64,000 bases of DNA, taken from contig NW_004450582.1 in the NCBI RefSeq assembly GCF_000321225.1, positions 2,068,870 to 2,132,869 on the forward strand, read 5' to 3'. Both the position numbers and the translations under genes were made by a program. Below the pieces are notes generated by a model that saw nothing but the letters and a program-made list of their open reading frames with translations, made no database searches and was not told where the DNA came from. Positions 50,361-61,424 of this stretch are shown piece by piece. Each line of letters begins with the position of its first letter. The stretch's first letter is position 1. This DNA comes from Odobenus rosmarus divergens. Its lineage: Eukaryota > Chordata > Mammalia > Carnivora > Odobenidae.

Positions 50361-50990
50361 CTCTCATATGAATACCCAGGACCGGACCGTTCCTCATTTG
50401 GGGCCTCCGTTGAATTTTTTGGCTCGTGAGTTTTCGACGTCCAAGTTCGCTCCTGGGACAAGAACGTCTTAAGAATTAAGGAACCATGGTTAGAAATTGA
50501 AAAATCCGGAAGAGCTGCCCGTACAAGTACAAAAACACTCAAGCAAGAAATGCCTCAAGCAGTTGAGGTCGCAAGATGAGCCCTACGGTGCTGTGTCCCA
50601 CGGTGCTGTGCCCCCTAGGTGGATTTTCTCACGTTATATATCATCCTTAGCCAACTTAGCTGACTCCAGACACCGCGCTTGTGGGCAACAGTACCCCTCT
50701 ACCTGCCGTTTCTTTAAACAAGCGCCTTGTCTCCTGCAAACCCAGATGCGCCTGCTGCTACCCAGCAGTGTGGGGAGCTGGCTCCAAAAGATGCCTCGCA
50801 CTGAACTGGCCATCTGAACTTTCTTAACCAGACCAGGTGACACTGGACTCCCCGCGCAGTTCTGCCTTTCACAGGTTGCCAATCTTAGCTTCTAGGGCCT
50901 GCGAAACTAGTGCTACACTAGACGTGAATGCTTTCTTCCCAGACTGCAGAACAAGCTCTCTTAGCCAAAACTTAACATCTCCTGTCTTTT

Positions 50991-51067
50991 GAGATTATGA
51001 ACTGAAAAGAGTCTCTGGATTTCAGGGAGAGATTATGAGCCTGAAAAGAGTCTCTGGGTTCCAGGGA
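50991..51067 (-). repeat. tandem duplication carrying a histone stem-loop core
   Basis: Two copies (50991-51028 and 51029-51067) of a 38-39 bp unit. Each contains CTCTTTTCAG on the minus strand (51002-51011 and 51041-51050), the core of the histone 3' stem-loop. The 3' half of the stem has decayed. It lies about 50 nt downstream of the H4 relic. Confidence 0.7.
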
Positions 51068-51097
51068 GAGGCTGCAAGATCAGTCTCTGAGGCAAGG

Positions 51098-51246
51098 AGT
51101 CTTGGTCTTGGCTTTCTCCTTAGTGATCACCGCGGGGCTGATCATGTTCTCCACGGCTCTGAGCCCGGAGGTAAATAACGTCGCGTAAGACATTGTGATG
51201 GCACTTGGCTGTCCCTTTTACTGCACATGTGACGCTCAGAGGTCAT
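51098..51246 (-). pseudogene. histone H4 relic (degenerate)
   Basis: Reading leftward from a possible start at 51246, codons at 51221-51174 give VKGTAKCHHNVLRDVI, 10 of 16 identical to H4 [16 protein letters not shown]. In another frame, 51151-51098 gives ENMISPAVITKEKAKTKT against [18 protein letters not shown], 10 of 18 identical and about 70% at the nucleotide level. The spacing is about 95 nt too short, implying an internal deletion, and the frame shifts once; the C-terminal 20 residues are gone. The region is CpG-rich and lies between two working histone genes. Stem-loop-like sequence follows at 51050. Chance is unlikely because both blocks match in the same strand and order. A search of other mammals would settle it. 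Confidence 0.65.
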
Positions 51247-51529
51247 GAAAAGACTAAAGAAGAACGGTAGCAACTGTCCTTACCCAAATTGCAGAGCCAT
51301 AGCATTTGGAACAAATAAGTTTGTTTTTTTTTTAATTAGAAATTATTTTTTACTAATTCATTGATGTAATTTCAGTTATCTCAACATTTTCCATAATTAT
51401 ACAATTACTCTATGTGTTGTAAACACATTAAAATAAGCGACACTTTATGTAGATTTTAGTAACCATTTTAAAAGTAAAATTTACCTTCCCACCATCCTAA
51501 TAAAGATTTGATTTCAGTGAAATCACATT

Positions 51530-51612
51530 TTCAGCGATTTCTGTACATGTCCTTATTGCCTAGAACACTGATTAACCTGTATATAGTAGGAACTCAATAA
51601 ATGTCTTTGGAG
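51530..51612 (+). repeat. L2 3'-end fragment
   Basis: 'ttgcctagaacactgattaa' and 'aggaactcaataaatgtctt' match the L2 terminus. Confidence 0.65.
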
Positions 51613-51614
51613 TT

Positions 51615-51800
51615 GAGAAGCAGCATCTTGTCATGATTAAGTCAGTCAGTCATCCTGGAGCCAGACTGCCTTGGTTCAAATCCTGGCTCTACCACTTACC
51701 CGTTGACCTTGGGTAAGCTCTGTGCCTATCCCAAAGTGTTATTTTGAAGATTAAATACATTAGTAAGCATCCAATAACTGCTAGATGAGCTAGATAAATG
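51615..51800 (-). repeat. MIR SINE fragment
   Basis: 'ggagccagactgccttggtt', 'caaatcctggctctaccact' and 'gaccttgggtaagctctgtg' are close to MIR consensus words. Strand tentative. Confidence 0.88.
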
Positions 51801-52154
51801 GACATACAAGTTTCTGATGCAGTTATTAACACGTTCTTGATATGAGTTTTGCAAATTTTGCTTAAATTTTTGCCTATATCAAGGGAAATTTTTAACAATT
51901 ATTGTTATTATTTTGAACACTTTTTCCTTTTATTCTTGTAAGCAAGAATGATTTCTAACTTGAAAAATTTGTTCTAACCTCGATTTTTTAGTCTTAATAA
52001 ATATAATCAACCAATTTACCATTATAAGAATCCTGATCTCTTTCAGATCTGATAGACTTTCTTCTTCCCTGTGAGTCAAAGATGAAAATCATGTAGGACA
52101 ATATGACTATTCAGGATTTTTTGCAGCCATACAAACAGTATTCTGAGGGATCTT

Positions 52155-52374
52155 TTAAGAGTTACTTATTTTAGAGAGAGAGAGTGGAGGAGCAGGGAGA
52201 GGGTGGAGAGGGACAAGTGAGTGGAGGAGCAGGGAGGGAGCTGGAGAGGGACAAGCTGACTCCCGGCTGGGGTGGAGGGGGGCACGCTGGGTCTCAATCT
52301 CAAGACCCTGAGATCATGACCTACCTGAAATCAAGAGTGGGGGGCTTAACCCTTCTGAGTGACCCAGGCACCCC
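52155..52374 (-). mobile_element. CanSINE with internal duplication
   Basis: Old reverse copy flanked by 'tctgaggg(a/c)tcttttaa'. Its GA-rich body contains a tandem repeat of a roughly 40-bp 'gtggaggagcaggga' unit. Confidence 0.85.
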
Positions 52375-52399
52375 TCTGAGGGCTCTTTTAATTTATCTT

Positions 52400-53250
52400 T
52401 AACAATAAAAATTACTTTCTGTGTTATGCAGATGGGTAAGGATGGGTAAATTATAAACATTCAGATACAAATATTTACTATAAAGCTTTTCCTGGAAAAG
52501 CTTATCTTTCAAGAATCGGGACAGGGAGCATAATTTACTAAAATATTCCTTCCTCCAGATGTTAAATGCCTGGCAAAGAGTTATGAATCATCCTCTAAAT
52601 ACTGCTTCCTTTTATTCCAGTAAACCCTTTTGGGAAGACAGAATCCTGTATCCTAGAGCAGTGACGTTATTGAAAGTTTCGTATTTGTTCAGGGATTCTC
52701 TTAAGAAAGGATTGAGAGCCTCCTGATGGGCGATTTGCAGTAGAAATCACTCTTTAAAGCTACCGTCGTGGCATCTAATATTTTTAAGAACTTTGAATTT
52801 GTAAGTGGGAGATGTGAGAACCTCGGGTTTGAATGCAGTAAGACGAAATTTACGATATTTCAACTAAATAACCATAGAAGTCGTTATTTGGTTGAAAAGC
52901 AAATATGCGCGGGGTTGGAGGGGCGCGCAGTGGAGGCCAGATAATCTGCAAATGGCGCACAATCCTCTGAAAGGGAAAAGTCTGGGAGAGGGGAAGAAGG
53001 GGTAAGTTTAGACTTTTTGAAAGAATTTTAATTCTTTCTTTACGGGGGTCATAAAAGAGAAAAAAGAGCTCTAAAAAATTTCCTCTCCCCCCCCACTAGT
53101 GACTTAAGATCCATAGATGAAAAGGTATAAAACAATTGCTTTGAAATCTAACCAGATGTTACGCGTTTCTGGTTACTATTTATTTTCATATTAGTTTAGG
53201 AATGGTATTGTTAATGGACGCATTCATTTTGAAAAATAATTAGAATTCGC
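52400..53250. other. H4-16 upstream flank, nothing recognised
   Basis: No gene is visible. CpG-containing segments begin near 52905. Confidence 0.4.
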
Positions 53251-53261
53251 GCGCGAGAGAT

Positions 53262-53298
53262 GGGGGTCGGGGAGAGATGGGAAGGAGGGAGGGGAGGG
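53262..53298 (+). promoter_or_regulatory. G-quadruplex-prone G-run cluster
   Basis: Six runs of three or more G in 37 nt (53262-66, 53269-72, 53279-81, 53287-89, 53291-94, 53296-98) with loops of 1-6 nt. It lies about 235 bp upstream of the H4-16 TATA box, next to an alternating CG stretch at 53249-53255. Confidence 0.6.
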
Positions 53299-53494
53299 AG
53301 GAAACGAGCGCCAAAAGGATCTGGTCTATTTTTATTTAAGCGTTGAGAAAACGCAATATAAATTCCATTGACTCTTTCCTCAGCTTTATGGGAAAAATAA
53401 AAGTTTTCCCCAAAATCAGTTTTGTTGTGCTTACGGCTCCTTCACTCATTATTAGAGGAAAGACAAAAATCACCTGGGGCCTAGAACTCCGCCC

Positions 53495-53919
<425 letters not shown>

Positions 53920-53951
53920 GCAGTCTTTGGCTTCTCTTCAAATCTTTAAAA

Positions 53952-53967
53952 GGCCCTTTTAAGGGCC
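53952..53967 (+). terminator. H4-16: H4-16 histone 3' stem-loop
   Basis: GGCCCTTTTAAGGGCC: a perfect six-pair stem around loop TTTA, 32 nt after the stop. SLBP binds this and U7 snRNP directs cleavage just downstream. Confidence 0.95.
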
Positions 53968-53979
53968 CTCAGAACGTCA

Positions 53980-53991
53980 GGAAAAGAGCCA
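53980..53991 (+). terminator. H4-16: histone downstream element
   Basis: Purine-rich GGAAAAGAGCC about 13 nt after the stem-loop, where U7 snRNA would pair. Confidence 0.8.
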
Positions 53992-54327
53992 ACACTTTCT
54001 ACTTAACTGTGTGAATGTGGGACCTAGGTGTGTCAGATGAAGCCCTTGTGCCGTGGAAGTTCCTGCCCTGGCGGGTGGCTCCGGGCTGCAAACGGAGGGC
54101 TTGGGGCTTAGGAGGGGGAGGTATGACCCGTAGGGCTCGCAGTGGGGACCCAGCGCCGCTCCCCTGGGACGTAGTTTGGCGAGCGCGGTGCCAGGTAGGG
54201 ACCTCGCTATAATGTGCACATGCAGACTTGGATCCTGTCTAGAATTTGGGTTCCATTTGGGGTAAGGATGTAACCACGCATAAGTCGCGCATGGTTTTTA
54301 AGCAGCGGAGGCCTCTGTCCCTGAGCC

Positions 54328-54381
54328 TATATAGAGAAGCTTCTATGCAAATTAGGGTTAGCTGATGCTGCCTCCGATTGG
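54328..54381 (-). promoter_or_regulatory. orphan H2B-style promoter (CCAAT-octamer-TATA)
   Basis: On the minus strand, in order: CCAAT (54381-54377), octamer ATTTGCAT (54352-54345), TATATA (54333-54328). The 11-nt gap between octamer and TATA is the arrangement of H2B promoters. An E2F-like TGGCGCGAAA lies at 54451-54460. Transcription would start near 54300 and run toward the H4-16 3' end. No H2B or other histone frame follows. It could drive a non-coding RNA or be the stub of a lost gene. Confidence 0.55.
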
Positions 54382-55189
54382 ATCGGAGGGTCGCGCGACA
54401 GGGGGCGGCTCCTCGCCGTAGACTCGCCCCCTCAGAACGCGGGAGTGGGATGGCGCGAAAAGTGCCAAGTGCTGTCCCGGTGTGGCGCTCCGGAGTGCTG
54501 CCGAGTGTGAATATTTTATTTCTTTGCTGACGTTTGAGTAGCAGGTGACCAAGTTCAGACGCCGATTGAAGGCGGCAAAGCGCGGGAATCGAAGGCGGGG
54601 CCTGGCTCGCGGCCGCTGCTCTACCGGGGACGCGCTGCACTATTAGCGGCAAGGAGCGGGTGAGCGTCCCGGCCCGAGTACCCGGCGGCGGTGCTCGAAC
54701 CCCTGACCACGCAGATGCAGGAGTTAGCCCGCAGTGCGGCCAGGGGCGCGGGGCAGCATCCTGCTGCTGCTCGAGAGGCAGTGTCGTGTGACCCGGTCGC
54801 AGCCGGTAGATGAGCCCTAGCTTTCGAGTAAAGGCCCTTTTCTGAGCTTCCCGTGGGGCTGGCTGTAGGAGGGAGATGAGTGGAGAGCCGCGTTCTAATA
54901 AATTCGGTGCAGATGGCGTGGGCGAGATAGTTGTGTAGTCGCGGGTCCCCTTGCTCAGTGATTCCGCGCTGCCGCCTGGAAACCCGGAGCTAGGCGCGTC
55001 CAGTTTGGGGCGCTTTGCCGAGGCGGCTGTAGGGGCCAGACACAGAGGGACCCGGGCCGGCAGGGGCCGCTAGTGGGGCGAGGCGAGAACCGAGCTCCTT
55101 TTGGAACATTTCTAGTATTCCCTCAGCGGAGGCTGGCATTATACCGTTTACTGGGGGGTCAGGCACTTTGGAACACTGTGTGTTCCATT

Positions 55190-55335
55190 ACTGCTTCTGA
55201 TTCTCCAGCGAATCTATGAAGTATTTGTTATTACTATTTTACAGATGAGGAAACTGATAAGGGGGGGGTGTAAGAACTGGAGACAGGATTGATCCCAACC
55301 CTGTTTCCCGCACCCTTTGTCCTTAACCCTTATAT
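55190..55335. repeat. MIR SINE fragment
   Basis: 'tattactattttacagatga' and 'ggaaactgataa' are MIR words, followed by a G-run. Confidence 0.65.
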
Positions 55336-55646
55336 GACACTGCTTCTGCCATGGAGGCCTCTTGGCCCTTTTTGCTGATATTTCACTTCTAAGTACTTTC
55401 CCCTATTCCATAAAGACTGAAGTGTGTTCGTGATTCTGGTATTAATTAAATGTCTAGGGCACTGAGACAGTCCCAGAAGCTCAGTTTTCTTTCATCCAAG
55501 TGAAAAAACAGTTACTTAAAAGAAGCAGCAAACTCTGGTACACTTTTGTGCCTCTCTGTTGGTTGACTGTGAATGAGTGAATTTGAGTAGATGGATGGAT
55601 AATGTACCTATTAAATCTCCAATTTAATATGAATCAAATCATTAAG

Positions 55647-55842
55647 GGGGCGCCTGGGTGGCTCAATGGGTAAAGCGTCTGCCTTCGACTCAGGTTATGA
55701 TCTGGGGGTCCTGGGATTGAGCACCCCCACTCAGCTCCCGGCTCAGCGGGGAGTCCGCTTCTCCTTTTTCCTCTGTCCCTCCTCCCCGCTCCCTCGTGTT
55801 GTCTTTCTGTCTCTCTCAAATAAATAAAATCTTTAAAAAAAA
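55647..55842 (+). mobile_element. CanSINE
   Basis: Forward copy from 'gggggcgcctgggtggctca' to 'caaataaataaaatctttaa'. Confidence 0.94.
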
Positions 55843-56769
55843 ATTGAGGATGAGGATTAAGACCCCAGTGGAGCAAGGAAATAAATATTTCTGTGGCAAT
55901 TCAATATATCTATTCCTTAAGTATTTAACTTATTAGGAATTGGTTGTTTTATTTATTTTTTATTTATTTTTTTGCTGTATTTTTGGTGATGGCCTCAATT
56001 CTTCCTAGCTGCATAATACAGTTTATATCCTCCCTTGTAACATAGCTATTTTTGTTCATGTTTTATGCTCCTTATAAAATATAACCAAATTATTTGAGCA
56101 CAGGAAATCTTTATATTTGTCTGTGTAAGTCCCATGGTAGTACCCAGTCCTAAAGTAATCATGTTTTCCAAACCTAAACTGGGTCACATGATTGAGAACA
56201 CAATGAAGTATCTGAAAGTGGAACTGAGATTTTCTGAAGTTGACTAATAAAATGCCTTACTACAAATGTTTATTAAAGAAAGAACTTAAATCTCTGTAAT
56301 GCTTCTCTTTTAACAACGTGAATGGAATGTTTTTGAAGTTAGCAAAGTCATCTCTTCTGATTTTTGAACATTTAATGCCTCATTTGTTCCAACTACTGTT
56401 AACTTTTGAAGATTCAGAGATAAATAAGCACAGTCCCTGCTATCAAAAGCTTCTGTTTTCCAAGTAGAGAGGGTGGAGAAAGTCATCTGCATCATTGTAC
56501 ACATGTGGTTTACTCTACTAGAGTGCTATGAATTAAGTGCTGTTGGTGTACAGCAAATTTTGTCAGATTTGGGTTATCTTCAAAGATCAGATGGTATTTG
56601 TTCTGAGCTGAAGGTCCACTGGAGAAGGGGAAAGCCACACCACACTTAGGGAACAAACATCACAAAAAAATGCCACAGTAGTTTCCAGACATGGTGTACT
56701 GGGGACCTCCTAATGTTGGGTATTTAATTTGTCCTGTGGTCCAAGAATAATGCAATGGACTAGGTCAAC

Positions 56770-57480
56770 TGATGGATAAAAACCGAAACCAGGTCCAAAC
56801 AAACCAATAGGAAGGTGGACGAAAGACAGTGGAGCAACATGGCCAACAAGTACAGAAAGATTCAGCTTGATTAGTCAGGGAATTGCAAACCAAGACCACA
56901 ATGAAGTATAATGTTGCACTCACTAGATTGGTGAAAACTTAAAAGTGACAATAGCATTGCTGCACAAAATGTCTTCTGTTGCTAGTAAGAATACACATTC
57001 AACTATTTCTGAAACAAAAAGGTTGTCATTATCTTGTAAACTTAAAGATAGATTCACATGTATGCTGACCCAGCAGTTCCACTCCTGGGTGTTTACCTAA
57101 GGGAGATTATTGCACACATATATCAGGACACATGTTCACTAAAGTTTACCTTAGAACTGGTCAAAGTAGCTGGGCAGCTGGGCAGCTCAGATGGTTAAGC
57201 GTCTGCCTTCAGCTCAGGTCATGATCTTCAGGTCCTGGGATCAAGCCCTACATCAGTCTTCCAGCTCAGCGGGTAGTCTGCTTCTCCCTCTCCCTCTGCC
57301 TCTCCCCCTCCCTGCTACGCATTCTCTGTCTTTCTCTCAAAATTAATAAATGAAGTCTAAAAAGAAAAAAAAGAACTGTTCAAAGTAGCAAAAACAAAGA
57401 AGCCCAATGCATGTTGACAAGAGAGTGGATGAATAAATGGTGGTGAAAATAGAATTTGGCAATCAGAATGAACTGATAAA
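56770..57480 (+). mobile_element. ancient L1 fragment split by a CanSINE
   Basis: 'gggaattgcaaaccaagacc', 'gtatgctgacccagcagttc', 'ccactcctgggtgtttacct' and 'gagagtggatgaataaatgg' are L1 ORF2-end and 3' words in order. Confidence 0.85.
57172..57373 (+). mobile_element. CanSINE nested in L1
   Basis: Forward copy flanked by 'aactg(g/t)tcaaagtagc'. Confidence 0.94.
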
Positions 57481-57936
57481 TGCAGTTTGAGCTCAGGGTG
57501 GTCTACATCCAGTGTTTTGTTCTGCTGACACACATGGAAACTTGAGTCTTCATTTGGCAGATTTTTATTCTGAAATAATGCAGGTTGATTATCATCTGTG
57601 GGAGTCCTGAGGAACTAATGGAGCATACTGCCCTCCAAGAAAAATTGGCATTTGCTTCACCTTTGGGCCGGATGCTTCTATCAATTTCTGACCCCTTTAG
57701 TCCCCTCTCGAGTATCTCAGCTTGATGGGTGATTCTCAGATTCTACTTCACCTCCTTATAGGAGGCCCAAGACTTATTCTTTATAGTCCTAGATTTTATG
57801 CTTGCTTATCCCTGACTTTCAGTTGTAATTTCACTATTTTTTAATTTTTTTTGCCTTTTGAAGATTTTCCTTATGTTCCTGTGACCACTGTAATGCAACA
57901 TTTGTGCTAGAAATTTCATTCAGACTGTTTAGTTTG

Positions 57937-58137
57937 GGCGCCTGGGTGGCTCAGTTGGTTAAGCAACTGCCTTCGGCTCAGGTCATGATCCTGGAGTCCC
58001 GGGATCGAGTCCCATGTCGGGGTCCCTGCTCAGCAGGGAGTCTGCTTCTCCCTCTGACCCTCCCCCATCTTGTGCTCTCTCTCTCTCTCTCATTCTCTCT
58101 CTCAAATAAATAAAATCTTAAAAACAACAACAACAAC
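57937..58137 (+). mobile_element. CanSINE, young
   Basis: Near-consensus copy of the 'cctggagtcccgggatcgag' subtype with an 'aacaacaacaac' tail. Flanks repeat 'cagactgtttagttt'. Confidence 0.96.
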
Positions 58138-58199
58138 AGACTGTTTAGTTTGCCAAACTGCTCGCGGTGGGTTTCGCTAACTATAACATTTGATTTTAT

Positions 58200-58325
58200 A
58201 TGTCTTCCCTCCCTGGTCTCTGAACTTGTTGAGAGTAGGAATCACTCAGGTCTGTACCCCTAGAACAGCTCTGATCCCAGAATTTTGAATACACACAGGC
58301 ACTTATTAATGTTTTGGGAAAATTA
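58200..58325. repeat. L2-like 3' fragment
   Basis: 'tgttgagagtaggaatcact' and 'cacaggcacttattaatgtt' resemble an L2 terminus. Confidence 0.5.
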
Positions 58326-58399
58326 CCTATTTATGTATTTGATAATATGGTAACAAAATAAACTGAGTTGTTTTTCAAACATTTCTATTTTCTGAAAAG

Positions 58400-59660
58400 A
58401 TTATATACCATGACAGTTATCTGATCCTTGAATTTATTAGTAAACTATTTGCCTTGAAGTCCTGCCCTGGAAGGACTACATTTTCAGATTCTTTCTTCAT
58501 TTTTATTTTTGTCTATTTAGACTCTCTACTTTTTCTTGAGTTAAATTTGGTAATTTATGTTTTTCTGTAAAGCTATATATTTTATAAAAAATTAGAACAA
58601 CAAACTTACACACATATCATATATTCTAATATTAAAAACCTTGTCTATCTTTCTCATTTTGAATTTTATGTTATCTTTCTTCTGGTTATGTTTTTCAGAA
58701 GTCTGGCATATATTAGCTTCTTCAAAGAAAAAATTATTCAATTTTGAATTTTTGAATTTTTCTGTATTATTTTTTACCCTGTAATTTCCTTGATACAATT
58801 TTTTTTACCATTTCTCCAAAACCTATTATCCCCATTTCATTTTAGATTCTTTATTTTCTAAATAAAGATATAACTTATGATTCTGGATTTATTTCTGTTA
58901 CAGTTTGTTTGCATCTCAAACTTTTGAAATGTTATAGTGTATTTTATTTTTTCCTAAGTGTTCCATAATTTTATTTTTATTTCATCTCAAATTAACCCAA
59001 TTATAAAAGGGGTTAAAAATTTAGGTAGTTTGAATGTTTTCCTATTTTAGTTCTCGATATTAATTTCTACTTAGAAATTTGAGCTAGAGAGTGACCTCTG
59101 CTATTTCTTCTTTTTGGAAATTATTGAAGTTTTATTTGGGACCAAATTTTGAAAATACTTTATGGGTCTTAGACAAGGAGGCATTGTATATGTTTTAAAA
59201 TATGACATTCAATTTATAGCTATTTGTTCACCTTTTTCTTTTTTAAGATTTTATTTATTTGAGAGAGAGAGAGAGCGGGGGGTGGTGCAGAGGGAGAAGC
59301 AGACTCCCTGCTAAGCAGGGAGCCCGATGTGGGGCTCTATCCCAGGACCCTGGGATCATGACCTGAGCCGGAGGCAGATGCTTAACCGACTGAGCCACCC
59401 AGGCGCCCCTGTTCAACATTGTTAATTATTAATTATATTCTGAAAATATAACCTGGATCTTTGTTTTTGTCTACTCAGTGTATATTGTGCCTGATGATAT
59501 TGTGTTGCCTCCTGCTATATTTTTGTTTCTGTCAATTTATCCTCATTTTAAATAATATTTATTTTGCATAATTTGGTCATGTGTGATTTGGTATTTTTGG
59601 TATAACTGCCATAACTTTTTTATGGGCTATACCTTTTATCAATGTGAATAACTATTTTTA
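58400..59660 (-). mobile_element. ancient L1-type fragment, antisense
   Basis: T-rich sequence with 'ttttcttgagttaaatttgg', 'atgtttttctgtaaagctat' and 'gtctactcagtgtatattgt', like the antisense of an old L1 reading frame. Interrupted by a CanSINE. Confidence 0.5.
59240..59409 (-). mobile_element. CanSINE
   Basis: Reverse copy ending 'gactgagccacccaggcgcc', inserted in the antisense L1 fragment; 'gttca' flanks it on both sides. Confidence 0.94.
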
Positions 59661-60025
59661 GCCCCCCCCTTCTTTTTGGTCCCTTAGGTATCAATTAAGT
59701 TGAATTCCAATTAGTTAAATTTTTTTAACCTTATCTCAAGTGCTATCTGGCACCTGCAACCCTTAATACACTGATTATCTAATTAAAATGTTTATCTTAC
59801 CCACCCATTTTAATTATTTTGATTATTTGAGATAATGCATAAAATATCTACGCCTGTAATTTAGGGGCAATAGAAGTGTAAGAACAATTTGGTGTTATAC
59901 AAACAACATTAGAAAAATAAACTTAAATTATTTGATATAGAGTTTTGTTAGACATTGCATGGCTTTATTTCTCCTACCCAAGATGCATAACTTTTTCAAG
60001 ATAATTCTATAAAGAATCATTCAGG

Positions 60026-60160
60026 GGGCACCTGGGTGGCTTAGTCAGTCAGGTATCCCCCTCTTGATCTCAGCTCAGGTCTTAATCTTGGGGTCGTGAG
60101 TTCAAGTCCTGCATTGGGCTCCACGCTGGGAGTGGAGCCTACTTAAAAAAGAATAATAAT
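60026..60160 (+). mobile_element. CanSINE, short tRNA-like form
   Basis: Forward head 'gggggcacctgggtggctta' with 'gtgagttcaagtcctgcatt' B-box and a short tail 'cttaaaaaagaataataata'. It lacks the CT-rich body. Confidence 0.88.
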
Positions 60161-60162
60161 AA

Positions 60163-60326
60163 TCAGTTAAGCATCTGCCTTTGTTTCAGGTCATGATCCT
60201 GGGGTCCTGGGATAAAATCCCGCATCAGGCTCCTTGCTTAGCGAGGAGCCTGCTTTTCCCTCTGCCTGCCACTCCCCCTACTTGTGCTCTCTCTGTCTCT
60301 CTGACAAATAAATAAATAAAATCTTA
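60163..60326 (+). mobile_element. CanSINE, 5'-truncated
   Basis: Starts within the head at 'cagttaagcatctgcctttg' and runs to 'caaataaataaataaaatct'. It directly follows the previous copy. Confidence 0.9.
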
Positions 60327-60530
60327 GGGGCGCCTGGCTGGCTCAGTCGTTAAGCGTCTGCCTTTGGCTCAGGTCGTGATCCCAGGGTCCTGGGATCAAG
60401 CCCCGCATGGGCTCCCTGCTCAGTGGGAAGCCTGCTTCTCCCTCTCCCACTCCCCCTGCTTGTGTTCCTTCTCTTGCTTTGTCTCTCTCTGTTAAATAAA
60501 TAAATAAAATCTTTAAAAAAAATCTTTAAA
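60327..60530 (+). mobile_element. CanSINE, full-length
   Basis: Third copy in the tandem series, head 'ggggcgcctggctggctcag', two A-rich tail blocks. Confidence 0.95.
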
Positions 60531-60911
60531 AAAATCATTCAGCTAAGTATTTCATTACTTCATGGAGTCTTTAGTTTACATTAGAGTATTGGCTATATCA
60601 GACACCTGGGATGGGGCAGCCTATAAAATCTGCAACCAGAGTTTTCCTGGTTTAATCTAGTACATAGTAAGCACTCAATAAATACTTCATACTGAAGTAA
60701 TGAATATGTGAAAAAGGGGTAATGGAGAAATATTTTCATTTATTGTCTAAGATTAAGTCAATCATAGATAAAGGGGATTGAGTTATTGTTTTTCTTATCC
60801 TAATTAAGATTTACATCTGGAGCTTATAAGGCATCCTACCTCTTGTCTTGCTCAGGGACACTCGATACTTGAACAAAAAATCGGATTCTGTTAATAAGAA
60901 AGTGCATTAAG

Positions 60912-61120
60912 GGGTGCATGGGTGGCTCAGTCAGTTGAGCATCTGACTCTTGATTTCAGTTCCGGTCATGATCTCAGGGTCGTGAGATCGAGTCCCCTGT
61001 CGGGCTCTGCACTGGGCATGGAGCCTGATTAGATTCTCCCTCTCCCTCTCCTTCTGTGCCCCCTGCCACCGGCTCCTGCTCGCACATGTTTGTGCACACA
61101 CTCTCTCTAAATAGAAAGAG
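60912..61120 (+). mobile_element. CanSINE, older subtype
   Basis: Forward copy with 'gcatctgactcttgatttca' head and 'cgtgagatcgagtcccctgt' B-box region, running into a purine microsatellite. Confidence 0.9.
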
Positions 61121-61235
61121 AGAGAAGGAAAAAAAAAAGGAAGGGAGGAAGGAAGGAGGGAAGGAGGAAGGAAGGTAGGGAAGGAAGGAAGGAAGGGAGA
61201 GAGAAAGAAAAAGGAAGGAAGGAAGAAAAGAATTA
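61110..61235 (+). repeat. (GGAA)n microsatellite
   Basis: Pure purine run of GGAA/GGGA/GAAA units grown from the SINE tail. Confidence 0.92.
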
Positions 61236-61424
61236 ATTGTGGGGCATGTGTCATGTGCTTTGAATTTACGATATTCATTACCTTCTCAGTAAAATAAAGG
61301 AGAGGGGAATGAAGAACATATATAATTTCTATGTATTTGTTTGACCGTGTTCATAATATTAATTAGAATGTACACTTAAATAGCACCTTATATATTTGAA
61401 AAAGCTTTCATATAAAGAGGCAAC

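Noticed and set aside
50634..50882. 82-codon minus-strand frame upstream of H2AJ
   Set aside because: It has no known family and sits in GC-rich promoter flank where chance frames are common.
51080..51193. 37-residue small protein starting MSYATLFTSG
   Set aside because: At first it looked like a novel small protein. Its C-terminal half aligns with H4 and the preceding sequence aligns in another frame, so a broken H4 copy explains it better.
53980..54300. Search for an H2B coding remnant downstream of the orphan promoter
   Set aside because: No frame on the minus strand resembles H2B, so I report only the promoter.
61085..61235. CRISPR-like or tandem functional repeat
   Set aside because: It is a plain GGAA microsatellite extending from a SINE tail.
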